A stretch of DNA of 64,000 bases, from the NCBI GenBank assembly GCA_020854055.1, contig JADZGD010000118.1, positions 62,001 through 126,000 of the forward strand, given 5' to 3'. Under the pieces are notes generated by a model. It had not been told where the DNA came from, did not search any database, and was given only the letters and a program-made list of their open reading frames with translations. This document shows, one piece after another, positions 43,733-52,200 of this stretch. The first letter of the stretch is position 1. Every line of letters begins with the position of its first letter. The stretch is from Bryobacterales bacterium (GTDB taxonomy: Bacteria; Acidobacteriota; Terriglobia; Bryobacterales; Bryobacteraceae). A program made the position numbers and the translations under genes.

Positions 43733-44206
43733 ATGAAGGGTAACGATCGTGTAATCGCTTGTTTGGACGAGGCGCTGAAGGCCGAGTTGACCTCGATCAG
43801 CCAGTATTTTCTGCACGCCGAGATGTGCGAAAACTGGGGTTACCAGCGGCTTGCCGATTACATCAAGAAAGAGTCCATTGAGGAGATGCGCCACGCCGAA
43901 GCGTTGATCGAGCGGATCCTCTATTTGGAAAGAACGCCGACCATGAGCGAGTTGTTCCCGTTTACGATCGGCCAGAGCGTGCGAGCCCAGCTGGAGAATG
44001 ACCTGGCGTTTGAAGTGGCCGCGGTGGCACGATTGAACGCCGCGATCGCCACGGCCGTGGAGGTTGGCGATAACGGCTCGCGGGATCTGTTCCAAAAAAT
44101 CCTCGCCGACGAAGAGCATCATGTCGATTGGATGGAAGCGCAGTTGCACGTGATAAAGGAAATCGGTATCGAGAATTACCTGGCGCAACAGGTGATTGAG
44201 AAGTAG
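43733..44206 (+). CDS. bfr: Bacterioferritin
   Basis: Iron-storage ferritin of 157 residues forming a 24-mer cage. Ferroxidase ligands align with E. coli: Glu18 (ALKAEL), Glu51 and His54 (EEMRHAEAL), Glu94, and Glu127/His130 (ADEEHHVDW). The heme-binding Met52 is present, so it should bind heme at subunit interfaces. A clear GAGAGGAG precedes the ATG. No bacterioferritin-associated ferredoxin (bfd) is adjacent. It stands alone between regulator and deacetylase operons. Confidence 0.96.
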   Translation: MKGNDRVIACLDEALKAELTSISQYFLHAEMCENWGYQRLADYIKKESIEEMRHAEALIERILYLERTPTMSELFPFTIGQSVRAQLENDLAFEVAAVARLNAAIATAVEVGDNGSRDLFQKILADEEHHVDWMEAQLHVIKEIGIENYLAQQVIEK

Positions 44207-44292
44207 CAGCGGAAAGATGACGAACCGGCCTGATGACCAGAGAAATCACTCACTCTCGACGGTCTCCATGGATGCGCAGGAGCGTTTCGTCT

Positions 44293-44310
44293 CGGCCGGT
44301 AGTCCGGCCG
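44293..44310. repeat. Perfect hairpin between bfr and the PIG-L gene
   Basis: CGGCCGG-TAGT-CCGGCCG, a 7-base perfect stem with a 4-base loop, ends 25 bases before the PIG-L ATG. No U-run follows on either strand, so it is either a weak terminator of bfr or a regulatory element of the next operon. Confidence 0.5.
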
Positions 44311-44335
44311 GCAAATCGTCGTACACTAATTTTCA

Positions 44336-46843
44336 ATGCTGAATCCCCTCGCCAGGTTTCTTCCGCTTGGTGTCGCATTTTCACTGGTTGTCGGCCCCGG
44401 CCCCGTCCCGGCACAGCGTGACGTGGCCGGCGCCGAGAAGATCGAACTCTCGCTCCGCGGCCTGAATTCACTGGGCAGCGTGATGATGATCGCCGCCCAT
44501 CCGGATGACGAGAACACCGCGCTACTGGCCTATTTTGCGCGTGGACGAACCGTGCGTACCGCATATCTTTCGCTCACCAGGGGCGAGGGAGGCCAGAACC
44601 TGATCGGCCCCGAGCAGGGGGTTCTGCTCGGTGTTCTTCGCACGCAAGAATTGCTGGCGGCGCGCAAGATTGACGGCGCCGAACAGTTTTTCACCCGCGC
44701 CATTGATTTCGGATTTTCCAAGACCGCCGCCGAATCGCTGGAGAAATGGGGGCGTGAGCGAATTCTCTCCGACGTGGTGTGGAACATACGCCGCTTCCGT
44801 CCCGATGTGATTGTACTGCGCTTCACCGGAACGCCGCGCGACGGACACGGCCAGCACCAGGCATCGGCCATTCTGGGGCGGGAGGCATTTACGGCCGCCG
44901 CGGACGCGTCGCGATTCCCGGAGCAGTTGAAGTACTACCCTGCCTGGCGGGCGAAACGCCTGATGTGGAATGCGTTCAGTTTTTCGCGCAGCCAGGAACA
45001 GGATTCGGCGCGGCTGCCGGGACACATCATGGTCGACACCGGTGAATACTCGCCGTTGCTCGGTTATTCCTACGCCGAGATTGCCGGGATGAGCCGCAGC
45101 ATGCATCGCAGCCAGGCGATGGGCGCGCCCGAACGCATGGGCTCGCAGAAGCAATACCTGGTGACCGTTGCCGGCGAACCGGCGGTGCACGACATTTTTG
45201 ACGGAATCGACACCACCTGGAGACGGCTGCCGGGCGGCGCGCCCATTGAAACGCTGATCGCCAAGGCACAGGCGTCGTTCCATCCCGACCACCCCGCGGC
45301 GATTCTGCCGTGGCTGGCCGAGGCGCGGCCGTTGATGGCGGCGATCCGCGATCCGATCGCCGAACGCAAGCTGAAAGAACTCGACGAGACAATGGCCCTG
45401 GCCGCGGGCGTCTGGGCCGGTGTGCAGGCGGACCGGTGGGGGGTCATTCCCGGCGGCACATTGAAGATCACACCCGAAGTGATGGCTCGAACCAACGTGC
45501 CGGTGCGGCTGGAGCAGATCCGGTTCACGGGCCGCCTTCCCGCGCCGGCTGCTCAAACGGGACATGGCCTGCTGCCCTTCAACCAGGCAGAGATAGAATC
45601 GGCAAGCTGCTCCATACCTGCCGGCCAGGCCTACACGCAGCCGTACTGGTTGATCAAGGCGCCGCAGGGAGATGTTTACACGGTGGAGGATCCGCAACTG
45701 CTCGGCCTGGCCGGCACCCCGCCGCTGCTCGAAGCGCACTTCCGCTTGCAGATTAGCGGGCAGAGCGTGGAGATCGCCCGGCCGCTGCAGTATCGCTACG
45801 TGGACCGGGTGCGCGGTCAACTGTCGCGTGCAGTGGTGGTGATGCCTCCGGTCGCTGTCCGGTTGCCGGAAAAAGTGTTGATTTTCCCTACCCCCGAAAC
45901 CAGGCTGGTTGACGTGGAATTAAAGACAAACGAAGCAACCGGACAGGCAACGGTACGGCTCTCCGCCCCGGCGGCATGGAATATTACGCCGGCGCAACAG
46001 GCGCTCACGTTGCCGGCGCCGGGTGAGCAGACCGTTGTTGCTTTCAATATGCGGTCGGCCAGCGAGAACGTCTCCACCCTGCAAGCCGGTGTGATGGTGG
46101 CAGGCAAGACGATCTTCTCCGGCATGACCGCAATCGATTACCCGCACATCCCGCCGCAGGTGTTGTTCCCGGCGGCCAATGCGAAGCTGATCCGTGCCGA
46201 CATCCGCACCTTGGCCCGCCGCGTCGGTTACGTCATGGGCGCGGGCGATGAAGTTCCCGAAGCGCTGCGGCAAATCGGCTGCGAGGTGACTCTCTTGACC
46301 CCGGACATGCTGGCTACGGGCGATCTCTCGCGCTTCGATGCGGTTGTCACCGGGGTGCGCGCCTTTAATGTACGGCCGGATCTGCGCGCCAATCAACCCA
46401 GGCTGCTTGATTACGTCCGGGCGGGCGGCACACTGGTAGTCCAGTACAACACGCTGGATGGCTCACCTCTCGATCGCATTGGACCCTACCCGATCGGTGT
46501 GACACACGCGCGCGTCTCGGTTGAGCAGGCACCGGTTCACTTCACGAACCCGTCGAGCCCGTTACTCCGGGAGCCCAACCGGATCACGGAGCGGGATTTC
46601 GATAGTTGGATTCAGGAGCGTGGCCTGTACTTTGCCTCCACCTGGGCGCCGGAATATAAGACGTTGTTCGAATCTCACGATCCGAATGAACCACCGCAGG
46701 AAGGCGGCATTCTTTACACCAAGCTCGGCAAAGGCGCCTATGTGTTTACGGCATATTCGTGGTTTCGCGAGTTACCGGCGGGCGTGCCCGGAGCGTTTCG
46801 CATATTCGCCAACCTGCTGAGCGCCGGAAAGACGCTACCCTAG
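44336..46843 (+). CDS. Exported PIG-L family deacetylase with C-terminal extension
   Basis: An 835-residue protein with a signal peptide (about residues 1-27). The PIG-L/LmbE N-terminal domain (about 45-250) has the zinc motif AHPDDEN (54-60), SLTRGEGGQN and GTPRDGHGQHQASAI with the second His motif. This family deacetylates N-acetylglucosamine-type groups or mycothiol-like compounds. A middle beta-rich region (about 380-590, with VELKTNEATGQATVRLSAPAAW-like repeats, shortened here) and a C-terminal domain (about 620-800, GCEVTLLTPDML, YVRAGGTLVVQYNT) similar to class I glutamine amidotransferase-like folds but without a catalytic Cys follow. It heads a likely operon with the microprotein and the symporter (22- and 0-base spacing), suggesting periplasmic deacetylation then uptake. 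Confidence 0.88.
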   Translation: MLNPLARFLPLGVAFSLVVGPGPVPAQRDVAGAEKIELSLRGLNSLGSVMMIAAHPDDENTALLAYFARGRTVRTAYLSLTRGEGGQNLIGPEQGVLLGVLRTQELLAARKIDGAEQFFTRAIDFGFSKTAAESLEKWGRERILSDVVWNIRRFRPDVIVLRFTGTPRDGHGQHQASAILGREAFTAAADASRFPEQLKYYPAWRAKRLMWNAFSFSRSQEQDSARLPGHIMVDTGEYSPLLGYSYAEIAGMSRSMHRSQAMGAPERMGSQKQYLVTVAGEPAVHDIFDGIDTTWRRLPGGAPIETLIAKAQASFHPDHPAAILPWLAEARPLMAAIRDPIAERKLKELDETMALAAGVWAGVQADRWGVIPGGTLKITPEVMARTNVPVRLEQIRFTGRLPAPAAQTGHGLLPFNQAEIESASCSIPAGQAYTQPYWLIKAPQGDVYTVEDPQLLGLAGTPPLLEAHFRLQISGQSVEIARPLQYRYVDRVRGQLSRAVVVMPPVAVRLPEKVLIFPTPETRLVDVELKTNEATGQATVRLSAPAAWNITPAQQALTLPAPGEQTVVAFNMRSASENVSTLQAGVMVAGKTIFSGMTAIDYPHIPPQVLFPAANAKLIRADIRTLARRVGYVMGAGDEVPEALRQIGCEVTLLTPDMLATGDLSRFDAVVTGVRAFNVRPDLRANQPRLLDYVRAGGTLVVQYNTLDGSPLDRIGPYPIGVTHARVSVEQAPVHFTNPSSPLLREPNRITERDFDSWIQERGLYFASTWAPEYKTLFESHDPNEPPQEGGILYTKLGKGAYVFTAYSWFRELPAGVPGAFRIFANLLSAGKTLP

Positions 46844-46864
46844 GCTGAGGGGGAGGGGATCATT

Positions 46865-47014
46865 CTGGGCGATAACCCGCGTTTGCGAGAACCGGTTCCT
46901 GAAGAGCCGCCACCGCTGCTCGGCCGGTGGTCGCGGATCTATGCCTTCGTGCTCATCTACCTGGCGCTGCTGATCACGTTGTTTTATCTCTTTTCCAGGG
47001 CGTTCGCCGCATGA
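46865..47014 (+). CDS. Single-pass microprotein coupled to the sodium symporter
   Basis: A 49-residue frame between the PIG-L and symporter genes. It has an acidic/proline N-terminus (GDNPRLREPVPEEPPPLLGRW) and one membrane segment (IYAFVLIYLALLITLFYLFS). Its TGA overlaps the symporter ATG (ATGA). GGGGAGGGG lies 6-14 bases before a CTG at 46865, so CTG is the likely start; TTG at 46883 is an alternative that gives 43 residues. Charge pattern and coupling suggest a membrane accessory subunit of the transporter; this is inference. Confidence 0.6.
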   Translation: MGDNPRLREPVPEEPPPLLGRWSRIYAFVLIYLALLITLFYLFSRAFAA

Positions 47015-48678
47015 CGGGCATCGACTGGGCGGTGCTTTGCGGCTGGCTGGCTTTCATTGTTTGCTATGGCCTCTATCGAGGCCGTGGCAGCGACGACGTG
47101 AACAAGTTTCTGCTGGCCGGCAAGACCATGCCCTGGTACGCGATGGGCCTCTCCATCATGGCCACGCAGGCCAGCGCGATCACCTTCATCTCCACCACCG
47201 GCCAGTCCTATGTGGACGGAATGCGTTTCGTCCAGTTTTACTTCGGGCTGCCGGTGGCGATGGTGATTCTCTCAGCGACAGCCGTTCCCATCTTCCACAA
47301 GGCGAATGTCTACACGGCCTACGAATACCTGGAGCAACGTTTTGATCCGAAGACGCGGGCGCTGGTAAGCCTGGTCTTCCTGATCCAGCGCGGTCTGGCG
47401 GCCGGACTGGCGCTTTACGCGCCAGCCGTGGTGTTGAGCGTGGTTCTGGGCATTCCCGACACCGTCACGACGGTGATGATGGGACTGCTCGTGGTGGTCT
47501 ATACGTCGCTTGGGGGCATCAAGGCCGTACAGTGGACCGACGTCCTGCAGATGACGCTGATTCTAAGCTCGCTGGTAGTAGCCTTCGGCATTGCCATCTG
47601 GATCATGCCGGTATCGTTTCGCGATGCGGTATCGCTGGCCGGCGCAGCCGGACGGTTGAACGCGGTAGACCTGCACTTTGACCCCGACAACCGTTACAAC
47701 CTTTGGAGCGGGCTGATCGGTGGCTCGTTCCTGGCGCTCGCCTATTTCGGCACCGACCAATCCCAGGTGCAGCGTTATCTTACCGGCAAATCGATCGCCC
47801 AGAGCCGGCTCAGCCTAATCTTCAACGCCATGGCGAAAATTCCGATGCAGTTCTTTATCCTCTTCATCGGGGCCATGGTCTTCGTATTGTTCCTGTACGA
47901 GAAGCCGCCGGTGATCTTCCAACCGGTAGAGGCGGCGCGCATTCGAACCAATCCCGGCTACGGGCCGATGGAGGCCAGCTACAACCAGGCCTTCGCCGCG
48001 CGGCGCGAGGCAGCGAACCAGTTTCTGGCTGCCAACCGGTCCGGTGACGGCGCCAGCCGCGCCCTGGCGGCAGGACGCCTGCGCACGGCCGAGAAGTGGT
48101 TCGAATCCACGCGCGAACAGGCCCGTTCCATGGCCGGCGGCTTGAATGACACCAACTACATCTTCCTGTCTTACGTGACACACTATCTTCCAGTAGGCCT
48201 GGTTGGGCTCGTCATCGCGGTGATTTTTTCGGCGGCGATGTCATCCACCTCGGGTGAGATCAACTCGCTCGCCACCGTAACCGTGATCGACATTTACAAG
48301 CGCTGGCTGCGCCGCGACGCCACGGACCGCCAGTACCTGATCGCCTCCAAGGTGGCCACTGTTTTTTGGGGCGCGTACGCGGTGATGTTTGCCGGCCTGG
48401 GCAAGAATCTCGGCTCGCTGATCGAGGCTGTAAATGTAGTTGGCTCGTTTTTTTACGGTGGAATGTTGGGCGTTTTCGTGGTGGCGTTTTTCTTTCCCCG
48501 CATCACCGGAAACGGCGCCTTCTGGGGCGTGCTGGCGGGCGAAGCGGCCATCTTTGCCACTGCCTTCACCATGAAGATCTCCTATCTTTGGTACAACGTG
48601 ATCGGCTGCCTGGTTGTCGTGGCGGTAGCGGCGTTGATTTCCCGCTTCGACCGGCGTTCCGCGGTCGCGGTTCGCTAG
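47011..48678 (+). CDS. Sodium:solute symporter (SSS family)
   Basis: A 555-residue transporter with about 13 membrane segments. SSS features: FLLAGKTMPWYAMGLSIMAT (TM1-2 region), SAITFISTTGQSYVDGM, PVAMVILSATAVPIF, and the sodium-site helix FSAAMSSTSGEINSLATVTV (sodium-binding Ser/Thr). An extramembrane insert of about 80 residues (about 300-390, charged, Ala/Arg-rich, partly coiled coil) lies between TM8 and TM9. The substrate is unknown; the adjacent deacetylase suggests a deacetylated amino sugar or related compound. The start at 47011 overlaps the microprotein stop. The 3' end abuts the convergent MFS gene. Confidence 0.92.
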   Translation: MTGIDWAVLCGWLAFIVCYGLYRGRGSDDVNKFLLAGKTMPWYAMGLSIMATQASAITFISTTGQSYVDGMRFVQFYFGLPVAMVILSATAVPIFHKANVYTAYEYLEQRFDPKTRALVSLVFLIQRGLAAGLALYAPAVVLSVVLGIPDTVTTVMMGLLVVVYTSLGGIKAVQWTDVLQMTLILSSLVVAFGIAIWIMPVSFRDAVSLAGAAGRLNAVDLHFDPDNRYNLWSGLIGGSFLALAYFGTDQSQVQRYLTGKSIAQSRLSLIFNAMAKIPMQFFILFIGAMVFVLFLYEKPPVIFQPVEAARIRTNPGYGPMEASYNQAFAARREAANQFLAANRSGDGASRALAAGRLRTAEKWFESTREQARSMAGGLNDTNYIFLSYVTHYLPVGLVGLVIAVIFSAAMSSTSGEINSLATVTVIDIYKRWLRRDATDRQYLIASKVATVFWGAYAVMFAGLGKNLGSLIEAVNVVGSFFYGGMLGVFVVAFFFPRITGNGAFWGVLAGEAAIFATAFTMKISYLWYNVIGCLVVVAVAALISRFDRRSAVAVR

Positions 48679-49844
48679 CGGCGGACGCCTGCGCCCGATG
48701 CTTCTCCGAAAAAACGGAAGTATAAGTAAACGTTCAGCAGCATGATTCCGGCGTAAAGATAAAATGGCAGGCCGGTATTGTGGGCGTGGAACAGGTAGCC
48801 GGTCAATGTCATCGCGCCGGAGGAGGCTGCCAGCCGAGCTACCTGGTTAATACCCAACGCCCTGCCCACTTCGCCTCCGCCCACGAGTTCGGTGATGGCG
48901 GTCTGCTGAGCCGGCAACGCGGCCACCCGCAGCGCCGGTGTGACGAAGTAGATGCCCAGCGCGATTGCCAGCACCGGCGAGAGCGGCATCGCGGCCAGCA
49001 GGACCGCTCCCAGCCCGCGGGTGATCGCGATACTCTTGACGAAGCCCCAGCGGCGGTCGAGGTAAGGCGCCCCCAGGATCGCAAGCGAGCCGATGGCTCC
49101 GGCGATGAAGCCGTAGGTGGACATCTTCGATTTCGGCACGTCGTAGACCAGGATGAAGAACGGAATCAGGAAGGGCGTTACCAGTCCCTGCGCAAAACCG
49201 TTCAATGCTCCGGTCAGGGTGAATTTCCCGATTACGGCCCGGCTCGGCAAGCGCCCGGCGTGTCCCGGCGGCGGGCGCTTCCTGATCAGAAACAGCATCA
49301 CGCATCCGGCGCCCGAGACGAGTGCCGCCGCGAGAAACACATCGTGAACTTCGAGCAGGCCGGGCATCAGAGCCCCAAGCGCGCCGAACATCCCGCCGGC
49401 GAACGTAAAGATCGAGAAAAACGTGGTTCGCGTTTTGGCCGCGGTTAGATCAGCGATCAAGGCGCTTTGAATCGGAGCCACGGCTCCGCCCGCTCCCCCG
49501 CTCATCAGTGATCCGGTCGCAGAAAATCCGCCGAGTATTGCCGCGAGGAAGACCGTCGGCAGCGTACCGGAAAAATACAGCAGCAGGCAACTCACCGGCA
49601 ACAGCAACCCGGCAGCGATCAGCGTCTGCTTCCGGCCAAGGGTATCAGCCAGGAATCCAGTCAGGAGGCCAAGAACGGCGGTAGCAATCGCGCCAGCCGT
49701 GTAGACCAGTCCGAGGACCACCGCCGGGTAGTGGAGTGTCCGCAGAACCAGGTACGGGAACGCCAGCGTGACGATCCCGGCGGCAACACTCCGCCCCACG
49801 CGAAACAGCATCAGCAGGGTCAGGTCGCGGGAGGTGGCAGTCAA
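48675..49844 (-). CDS. MFS transporter
   Basis: A 389-residue transporter with about 12 hydrophobic segments. The family's loop 2-3 motif appears as GFLADTLGRKQTLIA; other TM helices are ala/gly-rich. Start is TTG at 49844 behind GGGAAG. Substrate not predictable; the protein may be an efflux pump. Its stop overlaps the convergent symporter stop by 4 bases and no terminator separates the two. Confidence 0.88.
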   Translation of the reverse strand: MTATSRDLTLLMLFRVGRSVAAGIVTLAFPYLVLRTLHYPAVVLGLVYTAGAIATAVLGLLTGFLADTLGRKQTLIAAGLLLPVSCLLLYFSGTLPTVFLAAILGGFSATGSLMSGGAGGAVAPIQSALIADLTAAKTRTTFFSIFTFAGGMFGALGALMPGLLEVHDVFLAAALVSGAGCVMLFLIRKRPPPGHAGRLPSRAVIGKFTLTGALNGFAQGLVTPFLIPFFILVYDVPKSKMSTYGFIAGAIGSLAILGAPYLDRRWGFVKSIAITRGLGAVLLAAMPLSPVLAIALGIYFVTPALRVAALPAQQTAITELVGGGEVGRALGINQVARLAASSGAMTLTGYLFHAHNTGLPFYLYAGIMLLNVYLYFRFFGEASGAGVRR

Positions 49845-50010
49845 TTCTTCCCGCCTCCGGCCTCATCCGCCCCGCAGGCGGGAAGTTGGCACATACAATC
49901 ATTATTAAAACGGAACGCGCTCCATCAGTGTATATGTGCCGCTGAACCGTTTCAGGCGGCGATTTCTTCGTAGAGAGTGCCAATCTCGCCAGATGCCTGT
50001 CCCAAACACG

Positions 50011-50415
50011 TTACGCATTCTCGCGCCCCACAACTTTCTTGGACAGTAATCTGGCATAAAGAGAACTGCATGTCCACAGGAAAAGAATTCGATTCCGGAA
50101 CATCCGCGGGAGCCCGTAGGGCGACCGCGGATGCTCCGGAATCGAAGGCGCGCAGCGCCGGGCGGTGGCCGGTCCGGAGCGAAGGTCACCGTCCCCATCC
50201 GCCAGAATGGCCGTATGGAGTGGCTGCACGCAGGGCAGCGGCTGAAATGGAACGAGTGTGAAGATCGGCTGCGGAGGTCGGAGCCCAAGCGGCAGATGCC
50301 GGCGGACCGTCTTCTGGTCGTTGCCGGTCACTTCGCTAATCGCTGGGATGCTCAGCCCTTCCCCTTTCAGTTCTTCGAGTTTGTAAACGTCGTGCCCTGG
50401 AGCATCTAGCCGCAC
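50011..50415 (-). pseudogene. Remnant of an IS21-type transposase (IstA N-terminus)
   Basis: Within 49845-50593, a gene-poor stretch of about 750 bases, a minus-strand frame begins with a sequence typical of the IstA helix-turn-helix: YKLEELKGEGLSIPAISE followed by VTGNDQKTVRRHL (about 50292-50385). After about 40 residues similarity fades into a Pro/Arg-rich run without the DDE catalytic core; no istB, no terminal inverted repeats and no target duplication were found. A 7-base hairpin (CCGCACC-TCTC-GGTGCGG, 50410-50427) overlaps its 5' end. The remainder of the stretch holds nothing I can support. It marks an old insertion at the boundary of the accessory region. Confidence 0.55.
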
Positions 50416-50593
50416 CTCTCGGTGCGGGTATGCACCACCTTGCCGGGGCTGAGGAATTTCCAGCCGGTATTAAGAGGATTTTTGCACCGGCTGGATGAAT
50501 TGGCCGGCCACATAGTCGCACGCCTCGGCAAGCTGAAGCCGCTCCCTGCCTGAAACTCCGGTTTTCGCACCGCATCCAGGACTCAGTGCCTGT

Positions 50594-50983
50594 TCACGCG
50601 CCCTCGGATCGACCTCTCCAGGTACTGTGATACCACTCCTCAAACAGCGTGCACTTGTTCTCGCCGTTCAAATGCACTAGGAAAATGCCGTCGTAGGTGT
50701 CGGGTTCGCCGGGTACCTGGTCGTGGAGGGTCAGATGAAATCGAGCGATTCCGTACTCCGCCGTGGTTGCCAATACCTCGTATTCGTACTTGATGTTATC
50801 TTGATGCGACAAAGCGTTCTTGTGGTGATTGTAGGTGGCTTCAAGGCCATACCGAGCTTCGTGAAAAGGGCCCCACCAGTATACGCAGTCTTCTGCGAAC
50901 AACTCCTTGATTACTTCAGGATCCCTCTGCTCCTGCCGCCGCAAGTACAATTCCAACCATGCTTCGAATGATTTCGTCGTCAT
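50594..50983 (-). CDS. SnoaL/NTF2-like fold protein
   Basis: A 129-residue protein of the SnoaL-like (nuclear transport factor 2-like) group, a cone fold used by isomerases, hydrolases and binding proteins. Typical start FEAWLELYLRRQEQRDPEVI then FAEDCVYWWGPFHEARYG-type pattern (AEDCVYWWGPFHEARYGLEA), and a Trp/Tyr-rich end TLFEEWYHSTW. An AAGGA ribosome site precedes the ATG. No conserved catalytic pair can be named. Base composition is visibly less GC-rich than the surrounding core genes. It is followed at the same strand by nothing recognisable; upstream on the strand is the Gfo/Idh gene (106-base gap). Confidence 0.75.
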   Translation of the reverse strand: MTTKSFEAWLELYLRRQEQRDPEVIKELFAEDCVYWWGPFHEARYGLEATYNHHKNALSHQDNIKYEYEVLATTAEYGIARFHLTLHDQVPGEPDTYDGIFLVHLNGENKCTLFEEWYHSTWRGRSEGA

Positions 50984-51089
50984 AGTCCTTGTTTACCAAT
51001 GAAACCCCTCATCTGCGGCCGGTTGTTCAGCGATGACGCCGACAGCCCAGATCCACAGCCACTCGAACACCCAGTGGCCAAACGTAGGG

Positions 51090-52157
51090 TTACTTATAGA
51101 GCGGTACCTCTGCTCTACCTGTCTCACACGACTTCTTAGCCACCTCCATGACGCCAATGACTCGCCGGCCGACTTCCCCGCTGACTGGCACTGGCGCGCC
51201 GTCACGAAGGTGGTGAACGATGCCCTTGTAGAACTCGGCCCACTCTGAATCCTTATAGGCCAAAGTTGCCTCTCCGATACCGCTTCCTGTGACCGTGTAG
51301 AGAGTCAAGCTGCCGCTGGACGGATGACGGACCTGTTTCTCGTATCCCCTGGTCGCGTCTTTGCCACTGTCTACGATGGCACCTTTGGTGCCGAGGATGC
51401 GCCAGAACGGCTGGGGAGCCGCGCGGATATGAGACTCGCAAAAGTTCGCATAAACTCCGTTTTCGAAACGAATAATGGCCATTACTTGGTCGTCGAACGT
51501 GATGTCTGTCCACACACGCTTGTGGCAAAAGCCGGTCACGTTGACCATCGGTGCGGGAATAAGATCCAAGATCCAGTCGATAGCCTGAGCGCCGTAGTAG
51601 AAAAACCCTCCGCCGGACAGATCTCTATCCGCCCACCACAGGTTGGCCCTTCCGGGAAAGGGATGCGCGTACTGACCAGGAGTCAACTCAATATGGAAGA
51701 TGTCGCCGATTGCGCCGCTGTCAACGATCTCTCGAATCAGCCGGTAGTTGCCATCGTGCCGGCGATTGTGATGCACACACAGCATCTTACCCGCCTTGTT
51801 TCCGGCTTCGATCATTTGGGTCGCCTCAGCAACGTCAAGGCACATCGCGTTTTCGATCAATACATGGCGGCCGTGAGCGAATGCCTCCACGGTCAGAGCG
51901 CAGTGAGTGAAATTCGGTGTTACGATGGTGACCATTTCGACTTCGGAGTCAGTCCAGAGACTTGTAGTCTCGTTATACACACTGATGGAAGGGAAGTCTG
52001 CCTTTGCCTGCTCAGCTCGCGCCGGATCACGGTCGCAGACCGCCACGAGTTTCAAATTGGGATTGTCTTCAATCCAGGTGCAATGCATCCTGCCGAAATT
52101 GTGTGTGCCTCCGTATCCTAATACCGCACAGCCGATCATTCCAGATTCGATAGACAT
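51090..52157 (-). CDS. Gfo/Idh/MocA-fold protein lacking the usual catalytic Lys and His
   Basis: A 355-residue protein, start at 52157 with GGGGAG 8 bases upstream. The N-terminal Rossmann domain has an atypical AVLGYGGTHNFGRMHCTW; the family's EKP motif reads LIENAM, so the catalytic Lys is Asn, and the usual G-x-H of the dimer domain reads FFYYGAQAIDWILDL, so the His is Gln. Both changes argue against a normal dehydrogenase. The rest (VTIVTPNFTH, HHNRRHDGNYRLIREIVDSG) is typical. Hand counts give 32 and 31 G+C per 60 bases at 51481-51540 and 51961-52020, against 43 at 4501-4560. It lies 43 bases behind the 817-residue hydrolase gene and may be in its operon. Confidence 0.85.
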   Translation of the reverse strand: MSIESGMIGCAVLGYGGTHNFGRMHCTWIEDNPNLKLVAVCDRDPARAEQAKADFPSISVYNETTSLWTDSEVEMVTIVTPNFTHCALTVEAFAHGRHVLIENAMCLDVAEATQMIEAGNKAGKMLCVHHNRRHDGNYRLIREIVDSGAIGDIFHIELTPGQYAHPFPGRANLWWADRDLSGGGFFYYGAQAIDWILDLIPAPMVNVTGFCHKRVWTDITFDDQVMAIIRFENGVYANFCESHIRAAPQPFWRILGTKGAIVDSGKDATRGYEKQVRHPSSGSLTLYTVTGSGIGEATLAYKDSEWAEFYKGIVHHLRDGAPVPVSGEVGRRVIGVMEVAKKSCETGRAEVPLYK

Positions 52158-52200
52158 TTTCAATCTCCCCTTGCTTGGTATGATGAGAGCCCAGCAGGGC

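Noticed and set aside
44522..45820. A 432-codon frame antisense to the PIG-L gene
   Set aside because: Composition typical of a shadow frame in GC-rich DNA; the plus strand has the zinc motif and signal peptide.
48095..48115. tRNA-like GGTTCGAATCC sequence
   Set aside because: It lies inside the symporter coding sequence with no cloverleaf around it.
49955..50040. A short minus-strand segment encoding ...ASGEIGTLYEEIAA before a stop
   Set aside because: It looks like a protein end but has no supporting frame upstream; too short to call a gene fragment.
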